A stretch of 64,000 nt of DNA from Salmonella enterica subsp. houtenae serovar Houten (GTDB taxonomy: Bacteria > Pseudomonadota > Gammaproteobacteria > Enterobacterales > Enterobacteriaceae): assembly GCA_900478215.1 (NCBI GenBank), contig LS483478.1, positions 1,984,001-2,048,000 on the forward strand, given 5' to 3'. The notes under the pieces are model-generated. The model had not been told where the DNA came from. It searched no databases and worked only from the letters and a program-made list of their open reading frames with translations. The stretch's first letter is position 1. Every line of letters begins with the position of its first letter. Made by a program: the position numbers and the translations under genes. Positions 53,377 through 62,762 of this stretch are shown in pieces.

Positions 53377-53762
53377 CAATTGCGATGTTGCTCACGTTTC
53401 ATCTTATCTGCGTTACGCTCTCCGTCAGTTTGTTTGTCGCTCGTTACTGGTGGCGCTATTGCGGCCATGCGTTGGCCGCCGCGCGCTGGACGCGAATCGC
53501 GCCTCCCGTCATAGATACCTTGTTATTGCTTAGCGGCATCGGGTTAATCGTTGAAACGCACATCCTGCCATTCACGGAGTCGGGCTCATGGCTGACTGAA
53601 AAACTGTTTGGCGTTATCATCTACATCGTTTTGGGTTTTATTGCGCTTGATTATCGTCAGGCGCGCAGCCAGCAGGCGCGTTTTATCGCTTTCCCGCTGG
53701 CGCTGGTGGTGCTGTACATCATCATTAAACTCGCCACCACAAAAATACCGTTACTGGGGTAA
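53373..53762 (+). CDS. sirB2: SirB2-family membrane protein (YchQ)
   Basis: A 129-residue inner-membrane protein with four predicted helices, for example LLTFHLICVTLSVSLFVARY and VIDTLLLLSGIGLIVETHIL. First noticed in Salmonella as linked to virulence-gene regulation, but the molecular function is unknown. It overlaps prmC by 4 bp and is 3 bp from sirB1. Confidence 0.9.
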   Translation: MTIAMLLTFHLICVTLSVSLFVARYWWRYCGHALAAARWTRIAPPVIDTLLLLSGIGLIVETHILPFTESGSWLTEKLFGVIIYIVLGFIALDYRQARSQQARFIAFPLALVVLYIIIKLATTKIPLLG

Positions 53763-53765
53763 GTC

Positions 53766-54575
53766 ATGAGGTCGTTAGCTGATTTCGAATTTAACAATGC
53801 GCCGCTGTGTGATGGCATGATCCTGGCATCAGAGATGATTCGCCTGGATTTTCCCACGCAGTTTGTCTACGACGAACTGGAACGTCTGGTCAGCCTGGCG
53901 CAGGAAGAAATTAGCCAGCTCCTGTCTCAGGATGAGCAACTGGAAAAATTGCTGGCACTTTTTTACGGCGAGTGGGGGTTCACGGACTCCCGCGGCGTCT
54001 ACCGTCTTTCTGATGCTTTATGGCTCGATAAAGTCCTGAAAAACCGCCAGGGTAGCGCGGTATCGTTGGGCGCTATTTTATTATGGATAGCAAACCGTCT
54101 TGATTTGCCGTTGGTGCCCGTTATCTTCCCAACGCAGTTGATTTTGCGTATTGAATCTCTGGAAGGGGAAATGTGGCTGATTAACCCGTTCAACGGTGAA
54201 ACGCTTGATGAACATACTCTGGAAGTCTGGTTAAAAGGCAATATTAGTCCGGTCGCCGAGTTGTTTAACGAAGATTTGGACGAGGCGGATAACGCCGAAG
54301 TGATTCGTAAATTACTGGATACGCTGAAATCCTCACTGATGGAGGAGCGGCAAATGGAGCTGGCGCTGCGCGTTAGCGAAGCATTGTTGCAATTTAACCC
54401 GGAAGATCCTTACGAAATCCGTGACCGCGGGTTGATCTACGCGCAGCTTGAGTGTGAACACGTTGCGCTGACTGATTTAAGCTACTTCGTTGAACAGTGT
54501 CCGGAAGACCCGATCAGCGAAATGATTCGTGCGCAGATCAACACCATTGCGCACAAGCAAATTGTTCTGCATTAA
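53766..54575 (+). CDS. sirB1: SirB1-family transglutaminase-like/TPR protein (YchA)
   Basis: A 269-residue protein. The first half is a transglutaminase-like fold (DSRGVYRLSDALWLDKVLKNRQGSAVSLGAILLWIANRLDLP). The second half is TPR-like (ALRVSEALLQFNPEDPYEIRDRGLIYAQLE). Function unproven; earlier reports tied it to invasion-gene regulation. Sits between sirB2 and kdsA in the conserved operon. Confidence 0.9.
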   Translation: MRSLADFEFNNAPLCDGMILASEMIRLDFPTQFVYDELERLVSLAQEEISQLLSQDEQLEKLLALFYGEWGFTDSRGVYRLSDALWLDKVLKNRQGSAVSLGAILLWIANRLDLPLVPVIFPTQLILRIESLEGEMWLINPFNGETLDEHTLEVWLKGNISPVAELFNEDLDEADNAEVIRKLLDTLKSSLMEERQMELALRVSEALLQFNPEDPYEIRDRGLIYAQLECEHVALTDLSYFVEQCPEDPISEMIRAQINTIAHKQIVLH

Positions 54576-54612
54576 TTAACCGACATTTTACCTATAAGTG
54601 TAAGGCGATCCT

Positions 54613-55467
54613 ATGAAACAAAAAGTGGTTAACATTGGCGACATTAAGGTGGCAAATGACCTGCCGTTTGTGCTGTTTGGCGGTATGAACGTGCTGGAGT
54701 CACGCGATCTGGCAATGCGCATTTGTGAGCACTACGTGACCGTTACCCAGAAGCTGGGTATTCCTTACGTGTTCAAGGCCTCTTTTGATAAAGCCAACCG
54801 TTCCTCTATTCACTCTTACCGTGGGCCGGGTCTGGAAGAAGGGATGAAGATTTTCCAGGAACTCAAGCAGACATTTGGCGTAAAAGTGATCACTGACGTC
54901 CATGAAGCCAGCCAGGCGCAGCCTGTTGCTGATGTGGTTGACGTGATTCAACTCCCGGCGTTTCTGGCGCGCCAGACCGACCTGGTGGAAGCGATGGCGA
55001 AAACCGGCGCGGTGATTAACGTGAAAAAGCCGCAGTTCGTCAGCCCTAGTCAGATGGGCAATATCGTGGATAAGTTCCATGAGGGCGGTAATGATAAGGT
55101 GATTCTGTGCGACCGCGGCGCGAACTTTGGTTATGACAACCTGGTCGTGGATATGCTGGGTTTTGGCGTGATGAAGAAAGTCTCCGGCAACAGTCCGGTA
55201 ATTTTTGACGTTACCCATGCGCTGCAATGCCGCGACCCGTTTGGCGCCGCCTCTGGCGGCCGTCGTGGTCAGGTGACCGAGCTGGCGCGCGCCGGTATGG
55301 CTGTCGGTCTGGCGGGCCTGTTCCTGGAGTCGCATCCGGACCCGGCTAACGCGAAGTGCGACGGTCCTTCCGCGTTGCCGCTGGCGAAACTGGAGCAGTT
55401 CCTGACCCAGATAAAAGCGATTGATGATTTGGTGAAAAGCTTCGACGAGCTGGATACCGAGAACTGA
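54613..55467 (+). CDS. kdsA: 3-deoxy-D-manno-octulosonate 8-phosphate synthase
   Basis: A 284-residue enzyme condensing PEP with arabinose-5-phosphate for the KDO of lipopolysaccharide. Recognisable motifs are FKASFDKANRSSIHSYRGPG, TDVHEASQA, NVKKPQF and FDVTHALQ. The metal-independent form is indicated by Asn in NVKKPQF (Asn26-type region) rather than Cys. It closes the hemA operon and is followed by a strong terminator. Confidence 0.97.
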   Translation: MKQKVVNIGDIKVANDLPFVLFGGMNVLESRDLAMRICEHYVTVTQKLGIPYVFKASFDKANRSSIHSYRGPGLEEGMKIFQELKQTFGVKVITDVHEASQAQPVADVVDVIQLPAFLARQTDLVEAMAKTGAVINVKKPQFVSPSQMGNIVDKFHEGGNDKVILCDRGANFGYDNLVVDMLGFGVMKKVSGNSPVIFDVTHALQCRDPFGAASGGRRGQVTELARAGMAVGLAGLFLESHPDPANAKCDGPSALPLAKLEQFLTQIKAIDDLVKSFDELDTEN

Positions 55468-55488
55468 TTGCGTTTTTTGCTTGTGTAG

Positions 55489-55516
55489 GCCGGATAAGGC
55501 GCTATCCGGCTTTTTT
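55489..55516 (+). terminator. Intrinsic terminator of the hemA-kdsA operon
   Basis: GCCGGATA and TATCCGGC form an 8-bp perfect stem followed by TTTTTT, 22 bp beyond the kdsA stop. Confidence 0.9.
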
Positions 55517-55519
55517 ATC

Positions 55520-56620
55520 TCAGGCAAAAATCGTCATCAGATAGGCGGCAAATAAAGCCAGATGCGCCGCGCCGTTTAGCACGTTGGTGCGTCCGGTAGA
55601 GAATGAAATATGGCACAGCACTAACGAGGCCACCATCACTACCATTTCCGGCGCGCCTAAACCAAACACCAAATCATTACCTGTCGCCCAGGCGATGAGC
55701 GTGACGACTGGCACGGTTAATGAAATCGTCGCCAACACCGATCCGAAGAACAGATTCATTGCCCGCTGAACCTGATTATTCAGTACCGCCTTCAGCGCGC
55801 CTAGTCCTTCCGGCGAGAGAATTAACAGCGCGACCAGAAAACCGGTAAAGGCGACCGGGGCGTTCATGTTGGTCAGCAACGCCTCCAGCGGGCTGGCATT
55901 CATTTTGGTAACGACAATGACCGCCATTAAATGCACGAGTAACCAGACCGTATGCCAGCCGCTGCTGTGCGCTGAGGGTTTACCGTGGTGTGGATTGTCA
56001 TCATCGCCTTCATCTTCATGTTCATAGACAAATAAGCTCTGATGCGTTTTGGTTTGAATCAACAAAAATACGCCGTACATCGCGGCGGAAATTAACGCAA
56101 CCAATAATGCCTGACCGGTAGAGAAATTGGCCTGCGGCAATGCCATTGGAAAAACCAGTACAATAATCGCCAGCGGAAACAGCGCGATAAGATACTGCTT
56201 AATCCCGAATAAATTCATATATTGCGTTGCGAATTTACGCCCGCCCAACAATAACGAGAAACCGACCAGTCCCCCGGTGACAATCATAATAATGGAATAG
56301 AGCGTATCGCGCATGAGCGTTGGCGCGGCATCGCCGGTGGCCATCAGTGCTGAAATTAAACTCACCTCAAGAATAACGACGGACAGGCTTAAAATGAGCG
56401 AGCCGTAGGGTTCGCCGAGTCGGTGCGCTAATACATCCGCATGACGGACCACGCTAAATGCGCTGCTTAAAATACCAATAAGTGCAAGGATATTGATGCC
56501 AATAACCACTGGTAGTGACTGGCTGTTTCCCCAAAGGAACAGCACTACCAGCGCAAGAACCGGGAAAATAAGCGAAGTCTCCTTATGGCGGGTTTTCACC
56601 GCCTCACAGGCATGTGTCAT
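55520..56620 (-). CDS. chaA: Sodium-potassium/proton antiporter ChaA
   Basis: A 366-residue CaCA-family antiporter with about ten transmembrane helices. The two family repeats contain GEPYGSLILSLSVVILEVSLI and LSPEGLGALKAVLNNQVQRA. A cytosolic acidic loop (YEHEDEGDDDNPHHGK) lies in the middle. It exports Na+, K+ or Ca2+ in exchange for protons at alkaline pH. Divergent from chaB. Confidence 0.96.
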   Translation of the reverse strand: MTHACEAVKTRHKETSLIFPVLALVVLFLWGNSQSLPVVIGINILALIGILSSAFSVVRHADVLAHRLGEPYGSLILSLSVVILEVSLISALMATGDAAPTLMRDTLYSIIMIVTGGLVGFSLLLGGRKFATQYMNLFGIKQYLIALFPLAIIVLVFPMALPQANFSTGQALLVALISAAMYGVFLLIQTKTHQSLFVYEHEDEGDDDNPHHGKPSAHSSGWHTVWLLVHLMAVIVVTKMNASPLEALLTNMNAPVAFTGFLVALLILSPEGLGALKAVLNNQVQRAMNLFFGSVLATISLTVPVVTLIAWATGNDLVFGLGAPEMVVMVASLVLCHISFSTGRTNVLNGAAHLALFAAYLMTIFA

Positions 56621-56886
56621 TAGGGTCTCCCTTGTGCAGGTGTTAATATTTTGGAAATAGTAAAGAAGGTAAAAATAGCAGAAATTTGTATTTTTTTAGT
56701 GGTTTTTTACGTAGTTTTACGGCGTAGACTATTTTTTTCTTTCAAGGTCATAAAAAAAAGCATCTTGTTTTAACAATGTTTAAATAACAAAAGGTTAGTT
56801 TCCGTAAAAAGCAAAAATACACCTCGACTGGCATGTTAACGCATTGTTTACCACACTTAATGTTTTCCCTGAAGACGGAGGCGCTG

Positions 56887-57117
56887 ATGCCGTATAAAGC
56901 CAAAAGTGATTTACCCGATAATGTGCGGAATGTTCTTCCAGCCCATGCCCAGGAGATTTACAAAGAGGCGTTTAATAGCGCCTGGGAGCAATATAAAGAT
57001 AAAGCCGATCGTCGTGATGACGCCAGTCGCGAGGAAACCGCACACAAAGTCGCCTGGGCGGCGGTTAAAAACGATTATAAAAAAGGCGAGGATGATAAAT
57101 GGCATAAGAAAAAATAA
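56887..57117 (+). CDS. chaB: Cation transport regulator ChaB
   Basis: A 76-residue, highly charged helical protein (MPYKAKSDLPDNVRNVLPAH ... KWHKKK). It matches E. coli ChaB in sequence and length. ATG 56887 follows GACGGAGG; the in-frame ATG 18 codons earlier lacks support. Proposed as regulator of ChaA, without firm mechanism. Confidence 0.94.
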   Translation: MPYKAKSDLPDNVRNVLPAHAQEIYKEAFNSAWEQYKDKADRRDDASREETAHKVAWAAVKNDYKKGEDDKWHKKK

Positions 57118-57313
57118 ACGCTGTATTACTCACGTGTTAGCCTGATTTTCTTGCCGGAAGCCCGCTACCTTCGCGTTGTTTAACGCCAGACGGCTTGCAA
57201 CCTGTCGATGAATTGCCTATGGTCCAGCAGGTGGTTTCAAAATAAGCAGCAAAAATGCCCGGAAGGCGTCAGAAAATGTCGCGCAGGAAAGCGGGCAGTG
57301 GCGGAGGTGTAAG

Positions 57314-58003
57314 GTGTTAACGCGTGATTTTTTAGTGAATGCCGATTGTAAAACGGCGTTTGGCGCGATTGAGGAGTCGTTGCTTTGGTCAGCGGAACAG
57401 CGAGCCGTTTCGCTGGCGGCAACGCTGGCATGTCGACCAAACGATGGCGCTGTCTGGATTTTCGGTTACGGTTCGCTGATGTGGAACCCGGCGTTAGCGT
57501 ATGAAGAGTCTTGTACCGGCACATTAGAGGGCTGGCATCGGGCATTTTGCCTGCGGCTAACCGCCGGGCGTGGTACCGCGTGTCAGCCGGGGCGGATGCT
57601 GGCGCTCAAAGAGGGCGGGCGTACTACCGGCGTGGCGTACCGTTTACCAGAGAGTACGCTTGAGGAAGAGCTCACTCTGTTATGGAAGCGGGAGATGATC
57701 ACCGGCTGCTATTTACCTACGTGGTGTTCGTTGACGCTTGATAATGGACGTATGGTCAATGCTCTGGTTTTTATTATGGATCCGCGGCATCCGTTGTATG
57801 AATCGGATACGCACGCCCTGACTATCGCTCCGCTTATTGCCACTGCCAGTGGGCCGCTGGGCACCAACGCACAGTATCTTTTTTTGCTGGATCAGGAACT
57901 GCGTAAACTGGGAATGCACGACACTTGTCTTGATGATCTGGTCGCGAACGTTAAAGCGTTACTTGGCGTGAAGGGAGAGCAAGGGATAGCGAGTTTATCC
58001 TGA
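57314..58003 (+). CDS. chaC: Glutathione-specific gamma-glutamylcyclotransferase ChaC
   Basis: A 229-residue enzyme cleaving glutathione to 5-oxoproline and Cys-Gly. The substrate loop is WIFGYGSLMWNPA and the catalytic Glu lies in the KEGGRTTGVAYRLPE region. Start is GTG 57314, preceded by GGAGGTGTAAG, an excellent ribosome site. The C-terminus is slightly shorter than and different from that of E. coli. Confidence 0.94.
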   Translation: MLTRDFLVNADCKTAFGAIEESLLWSAEQRAVSLAATLACRPNDGAVWIFGYGSLMWNPALAYEESCTGTLEGWHRAFCLRLTAGRGTACQPGRMLALKEGGRTTGVAYRLPESTLEEELTLLWKREMITGCYLPTWCSLTLDNGRMVNALVFIMDPRHPLYESDTHALTIAPLIATASGPLGTNAQYLFLLDQELRKLGMHDTCLDDLVANVKALLGVKGEQGIASLS

Positions 58004-58030
58004 CGCGGGAACTTTTTCCCGCGTATAGAT

Positions 58031-58384
58031 TCAAAATGTCAGCACTTTGTCCGCAGCCAGCGTCCATTGCGCCAGCTCGACCAGCGTTCCGATTTCCACA
58101 CCGTCAATCAGCGGCAGGGGAGTGATACCACGTCCGTCCGCACAGGTTTTGCATAATTTTACCGGTACGTGTTGCGCGGTCAGAATTTCCAGCATTTGCT
58201 GAATATTGTAGCCTTCGGCTGGTTTTTGACCGCGTAACCCTGCGGTTACGGCATCTGACATCAAAAACAGGCGTAAATCGAGATGACTTTCCTGCTCGCG
58301 CAGCGCAATGGCCAGACGCAGGCTATTAAATAATGATTCGCTGCCGTAGGCGGCGCCGTTAGCGATAATGACGATATTTTGCAT
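58031..58384 (-). CDS. ychN: DsrE-fold protein YchN
   Basis: A 117-residue DsrE/DsrF-family protein (MQNIVIIANGAAYGSESLFN). The E. coli structure is a homohexamer with a conserved cysteine, here in KLCKTCADGRG. Role in sulfur relay has been suggested but not shown. ATG 58384 gives the E. coli length, with AGGAGGAG upstream. Confidence 0.94.
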   Translation of the reverse strand: MQNIVIIANGAAYGSESLFNSLRLAIALREQESHLDLRLFLMSDAVTAGLRGQKPAEGYNIQQMLEILTAQHVPVKLCKTCADGRGITPLPLIDGVEIGTLVELAQWTLAADKVLTF

Positions 58385-58600
58385 GGATAACTCTCCTCCT
58401 GGAGAAATTGTCGGCAAAGACGTTATGTTACCTCGGGAACCGAGTGCTGCCAAATGCGTGGATAAAATCCCGGGACGCCCTGCGGAAAAAATAAGGATAG
58501 TCCTGGAAGTACGAGAAAAAGCTGCAAAACCTGTCCAGACACGTTATGGTTTACTCTGATACCATTCCTCTCATCTTTTGTTGTAGAAGTTGCCGACACG

Positions 58601-59983
58601 TTGAGCCGTATTGTTTTTCGTTCATTCTCACTCTCGCTTCTCTTGCTGGCTGCCAGCGGTACGATCTGTACGCAGGCGCAAGACGCTTTCGATCAAAACC
58701 GTCTGCCGGATTTAGGCATGAGGCCGGAATCCCACGAAGGGGAAAAGCATTTTGCCGAGATGGTCAAAGCGTTTGGCGAAGCCAGCATGAAAAATAACTC
58801 GCTGGATACCGGTGAACAGGCGCGGCAATTCGCTTTCGGACAGGTGCGCGATGTGGTCAGCGAGCAGGTTAACCAGCAGCTTGAAAGCTGGCTATCGGCC
58901 TGGGGCAGCGCCAGCGTTGATGTTAACGTCGATAACGAAGGTCATTTTAACGGCAGTCGCGGAAGCTGGTTTATCCCTTTACAGGATAAACAGCGCTATC
59001 TGACCTGGAGCCAGCTTGGTCTTACGCAACAGACTGACGGACTGGTAAGCAACATTGGTGTAGGCCAGCGCTGGGCGCAGGATGGCTGGCTTCTTGGCTA
59101 TAACACCTTTTACGATAATCTGCTGGATGAAAACCTGCAGCGCGCCGGCTTTGGCGCGGAGGCGTGGGGAGAATATTTGCGTTTATCCGCCAACTATTAT
59201 CAGCCTTTTGCCGACTGGCAGACGCATACGGCGACCTTAGAACAGCGAATGGCGCGTGGATATGATATCAATGCGCAAATGCGACTGCCGTTTTATCAGC
59301 ATATCAATACCAGCGTTAGCCTGGAGCAGTACTTTGGCGATAGCGTGGATCTGTTTGATTCCGGAACGGGGTATCACAATCCTGTCGCGTTAAAACTGGG
59401 TCTCAACTATACGCCAGTACCTTTGCTTACCGTGACCGCCCAGCACAAGCAGGGCGAGAGCGGGGTCAGTCAGAATAATCTGGGACTGACGCTTAACTAC
59501 CGCTTCGGCGTGTCGCTTAAAAAGCAGCTTGCCGCCAGTGAAGTGGCGCAAAGCCAGTCATTACGTGGTAGCCGCTATGATACGCCGCAACGTAACTCGC
59601 TACCGACAATGGAGTATCGACAGCGTAAAACGTTAACGGTTTTTCTGGCGACGCCCCCCTGGGATCTTACGCCGGGTGAGACGGTTGCGTTAAAATTACA
59701 GGTGCGCAGCGTGCACGGTATTCGTCATTTGAGCTGGCAGGGCGATACACAGGCATTAAGTTTGACGGCAGGAACGGACACCCGCAGTGCCGAGGGCTGG
59801 ACAATCATTATGCCGGCCTGGGATCACCGCGAAGGCGCGGCAAATCGCTGGCGTTTATCGGTGGTGGTTGAAGATGAAAAAGGTCAGCGTGTCTCTTCCA
59901 ATGAGATCACGCTCGCGCTGACGGAACCGTTTATCACGACGCCGGACGATAATCCGCATTGGCAACCGTTCCAGGAGCAATAA
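58601..59983 (+). CDS. ychO: Inverse autotransporter/invasin-like outer-membrane protein YchO
   Basis: A 460-residue protein. A signal peptide (LSLLLLAASGTICTQA) is followed by a domain shared with intimin/invasin barrels (SWFIPLQDKQRYLTWSQLGLTQQTDG, GYNTFYDNLLDENLQRAGFGAE, GYHNPVALKLGLNYTPVPLLTVTAQHKQ) and one Ig-like passenger domain at the C-terminus (about 345-450). Predicted to insert in the outer membrane. Start is TTG 58601, chosen because it gives the signal peptide at the right place. Function unclear. Convergent with narL, with no space between stops. Confidence 0.9.
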   Translation: MSRIVFRSFSLSLLLLAASGTICTQAQDAFDQNRLPDLGMRPESHEGEKHFAEMVKAFGEASMKNNSLDTGEQARQFAFGQVRDVVSEQVNQQLESWLSAWGSASVDVNVDNEGHFNGSRGSWFIPLQDKQRYLTWSQLGLTQQTDGLVSNIGVGQRWAQDGWLLGYNTFYDNLLDENLQRAGFGAEAWGEYLRLSANYYQPFADWQTHTATLEQRMARGYDINAQMRLPFYQHINTSVSLEQYFGDSVDLFDSGTGYHNPVALKLGLNYTPVPLLTVTAQHKQGESGVSQNNLGLTLNYRFGVSLKKQLAASEVAQSQSLRGSRYDTPQRNSLPTMEYRQRKTLTVFLATPPWDLTPGETVALKLQVRSVHGIRHLSWQGDTQALSLTAGTDTRSAEGWTIIMPAWDHREGAANRWRLSVVVEDEKGQRVSSNEITLALTEPFITTPDDNPHWQPFQEQ

Positions 59984-60634
59984 TTAAAAGATGCGTTCCT
60001 GATGCACCCAGACGGCGGCCTCCACGCGCGACTTCAGCTTCATTTTCTTGAGCATATGTTTCACGTGCACTTTGACCGTACTTTCGGTGATATCCAGACG
60101 CCGGGCAATCATCTTATTCGGCAATCCCTGCGCGATGAGCTTCAGAATATCGCGCTCACGCGGGGTGAGTTGCGTCACATCGCGATCGGTGGTGGCGCGG
60201 TTGGCCCGCAGGCTGGCCGCCAGTACCGGCGTTAACGCTTCACTTAATACCATTTCTCCGGCAGCGGCCTGTTGTAACGCTTTGAGCAAGTCCTCCGGCT
60301 CCATGTCTTTCAACAGATAACCGTCCGCGCCGCGCTTTAGCGCCGTGACGACATCTTCTTCATGGTTGGATACGCTGAAAACGACAATACGGCCTGACAG
60401 CGCTTTTTCGCGTAATTTATCCAGCGTTTCGAGACCATTCATTCCCGGCATATTCAAATCAAGGAGGATCAGATCGGGATCGAGCGATTCCGCCAGGTCA
60501 ATACCCTGCTCACCGTTGCTGGCTTCTCCGACCACGCTGATATCGGGCGCCATACTCACAAGCTGCTTTACACCCGTCCGTAGCATCGGATGGTCGTCGA
60601 TTAACAGGATGGTTGCCGGTTCCTGATTATTCAT
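59984..60634 (-). CDS. narL: Nitrate/nitrite response regulator NarL
   Basis: A 216-residue response regulator. The receiver domain has the acidic pair in LLIDDHPM and the phospho-acceptor Asp in LILLDLNMPGMNG (Asp59). The C-terminal LuxR-type helix-turn-helix includes LTPRERDILKLIAQGLPNKMIARRL. It activates nitrate respiration genes such as narK and narGHJI and represses alternatives. ATG 60634 overlaps the narX stop by 8 bp. Confidence 0.97.
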   Translation of the reverse strand: MNNQEPATILLIDDHPMLRTGVKQLVSMAPDISVVGEASNGEQGIDLAESLDPDLILLDLNMPGMNGLETLDKLREKALSGRIVVFSVSNHEEDVVTALKRGADGYLLKDMEPEDLLKALQQAAAGEMVLSEALTPVLAASLRANRATTDRDVTQLTPRERDILKLIAQGLPNKMIARRLDITESTVKVHVKHMLKKMKLKSRVEAAVWVHQERIF

Positions 60635-62423
60635 GGGTATCTCCCTGGGTTTCTGTGAAGTTTGTTTCTGGAATAAAAGTAACAGTGACCTCTGTTCCGC
60701 CAGTCTCACGTCGGCGTACCTGGCAATCGCCGCGCAAACTTTGCGCCCGATCGCGCATGATAATCATGCCATAGTGATTACTGCGTTCGGCGTTTTCCGG
60801 GACGCCGCAGCCATTATCCTGCACTTTTAGTTTGACCTGTTTGCCACATTGCGTCACCGTTACCACCACATCGTCGGCATGAGAGTGTTTAAGCGCGTTG
60901 CTGAGGGCTTCCCTGGCAATTTGCAGCAGGTGTATCGCCTGGTGTGACGGCACCAGACGGGGGGGAAGCTGATAATCCAGTTTTACCGTAAAACCAAACC
61001 GGGCGCTGAACTCCTGGCAGCTTGCCTCCAGCGCCGGACGTAGCCCGGGTTCCGTCAATTGTAACCGGAAAGTGGTTAACAGTTCGCGCAGTTGCGCCCA
61101 GGAGCAGTTCAGCTCATTGCGAATTTGGCTGAGTAACTCACGGCTGCTTTCCGGTAACGCGTCGCCCTGCATTTGCAGGCAGCTCACCTGCATCTTCATA
61201 CAAGAGAGCGACTGGGCAATAGAATCATGCAGTTCGCGGGCAATGGTGGCACGCTCTTCCATGACAATCAACTGCTGCTGGCGCTCCTGCTGTCTGTCGA
61301 GCGCCAAAGTCGCGGTAAGCTGTTCAACCAGCGTGTCCACCAACTGTTGCTGATCGTGGCTGAGATGGCGTCCATAGGGCAGCGTCGCCAGCAAAATACC
61401 GTATTGGGTGTGAGAGTCGGTGAGCCGCCATTTTAAGGTTGTGCCGCCATTAATCATCGGCAGGGTGCTACGTGGGCAAAGGTGGCAGCCTTTATCATCG
61501 CAACTGATATCCGACTGACAGGTAAATTCCTGATGATTATCTTCATCTTCCAGGTCATAGACTCGCAGCTCAATATCATGCAACTGGGTTAAATTTTGCA
61601 GGCCATTCAGTACCGGTGAAAGACGTTCACATAGCGGAGCCTGTGAATGCAGTCGGCGGTTGGCTTGCCACAAAAACGAGAGAATCTGATTTTTATGTTC
61701 CAGACCGGCTGTTTTTTCCTGTACACGCTGTTCCAGTACCGCATAACTTTCGGCCAATTCTTCAGACATATTATTGAGCGCTGAACCGAGCGCAGCCATC
61801 TCATTGCGTCCACTGATATTGGCACGCTGGGTAAAATCGCGTTGACTGACGGCGCGCGCCATCGATAACAACTGTTTCCAGGGCTGCAAAAGGCGAACAC
61901 GTAGCCAGATAATTGTAAATACCAACAATAACGCCATAAAGATCGCCATTACCCGGTGAACTAATACCACGCGTTCGATACGCAATTCAGTTGTATGGTC
62001 AAAAGATGTAACCAGGCGATCCAGGCCCGCCACAAAGCGCGTGACATCTTCTGCGACCGCGTGCGCGTTTTGCGCGTGCTGTAGCCCTGGCGAGAGTTCG
62101 TTATGCCAGTAATCCTGCAACGCTTTAAGCTGCTTCTGCTGCCCGTCTCGCTCAGCGGCGCGGCTCAGTTCAGGGCTGAATGCCGTCTGTTCCATCTCAT
62201 CCAGCAGCTTTTGATCTTTAGCATCCAGTGGGACGGCGGCCAATAGTCGATAGCTTTGCATACGCAATGAGCCCGCTTTGTTAATCGCATGAGCGCTACC
62301 CTGCACGCCCTGAACCAGCCAGCCGGAAACCGCCATCCCCGCCACGCCGATAGCGGTAGAGAGCATGACAATAAGCGCCAGTTGGTTGACCAGCGTAAGA
62401 GGAGAGAAACAACGTTTAAACAT
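60627..62423 (-). CDS. narX: Nitrate/nitrite sensor histidine kinase NarX
   Basis: A 598-residue membrane kinase. Two transmembrane helices (about 15-35 and 150-172) flank the periplasmic sensor with the nitrate-binding P-box (SLRMQSYRL). HAMP, a cysteine-containing central module (CDDKGCHLCP) and the HPK7 kinase core follow, with phospho-acceptor His in ARELHDSIAQSLS. It phosphorylates NarL. ATG 62423 gives the E. coli length. Confidence 0.97.
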   Translation of the reverse strand: MFKRCFSPLTLVNQLALIVMLSTAIGVAGMAVSGWLVQGVQGSAHAINKAGSLRMQSYRLLAAVPLDAKDQKLLDEMEQTAFSPELSRAAERDGQQKQLKALQDYWHNELSPGLQHAQNAHAVAEDVTRFVAGLDRLVTSFDHTTELRIERVVLVHRVMAIFMALLLVFTIIWLRVRLLQPWKQLLSMARAVSQRDFTQRANISGRNEMAALGSALNNMSEELAESYAVLEQRVQEKTAGLEHKNQILSFLWQANRRLHSQAPLCERLSPVLNGLQNLTQLHDIELRVYDLEDEDNHQEFTCQSDISCDDKGCHLCPRSTLPMINGGTTLKWRLTDSHTQYGILLATLPYGRHLSHDQQQLVDTLVEQLTATLALDRQQERQQQLIVMEERATIARELHDSIAQSLSCMKMQVSCLQMQGDALPESSRELLSQIRNELNCSWAQLRELLTTFRLQLTEPGLRPALEASCQEFSARFGFTVKLDYQLPPRLVPSHQAIHLLQIAREALSNALKHSHADDVVVTVTQCGKQVKLKVQDNGCGVPENAERSNHYGMIIMRDRAQSLRGDCQVRRRETGGTEVTVTFIPETNFTETQGDTHE

Positions 62424-62520
62424 GTCACCTTCTTTCTTCGGGGTGGTGTCGCCGAAAAAAACGTAGCAAAAAGGGGGCGTCAATCGGCTGTGTCGCTATT
62501 CTCAACGATACAGCGGAGTA

Positions 62521-62547
62521 TACCCATACCTATAACGAGTTACTCCT
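62521..62547. promoter_or_regulatory. Cluster of NarL heptamer sites
   Basis: TACCCAT (62521), TACCTAT (62527) and TACTCCT (62541) all fit the NarL heptamer consensus TACYNMT. They lie about 150-170 bp upstream of the FNR site in the narX-narK divergent region, as expected for nitrate activation of narK. Confidence 0.65.
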
Positions 62548-62689
62548 TAATTGCCGCTGTAGAGAGGTATCTGCGACGGGAAGGAGTAGATAGACACAGC
62601 ATGGTGAAAAACCACAGTTTTTTCACCAATATAGCCTACTCATTAAGGGTAATAACTATTTTTAGTCGCCTGTCACGACGACTTTTCCT

Positions 62690-62703
62690 TTGATTTATAT
62701 CAA
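62690..62703 (+). promoter_or_regulatory. FNR-binding site of narK
   Basis: TTGAT, four bases, ATCAA is a perfect match to the FNR consensus. It lies about 60-73 bp before the narK start codon, the position expected for a class II anaerobic activator site. Confidence 0.85.
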
Positions 62704-62762
62704 CTTACCTTCAGCAGTAAACCCTAATGTGGCAGACATCAAATCAAGAATCAGAGGTGTCT

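Noticed and set aside
54700..55527. 275-codon minus-strand frame opposite kdsA
   Set aside because: Antisense shadow of an essential, highly conserved gene.
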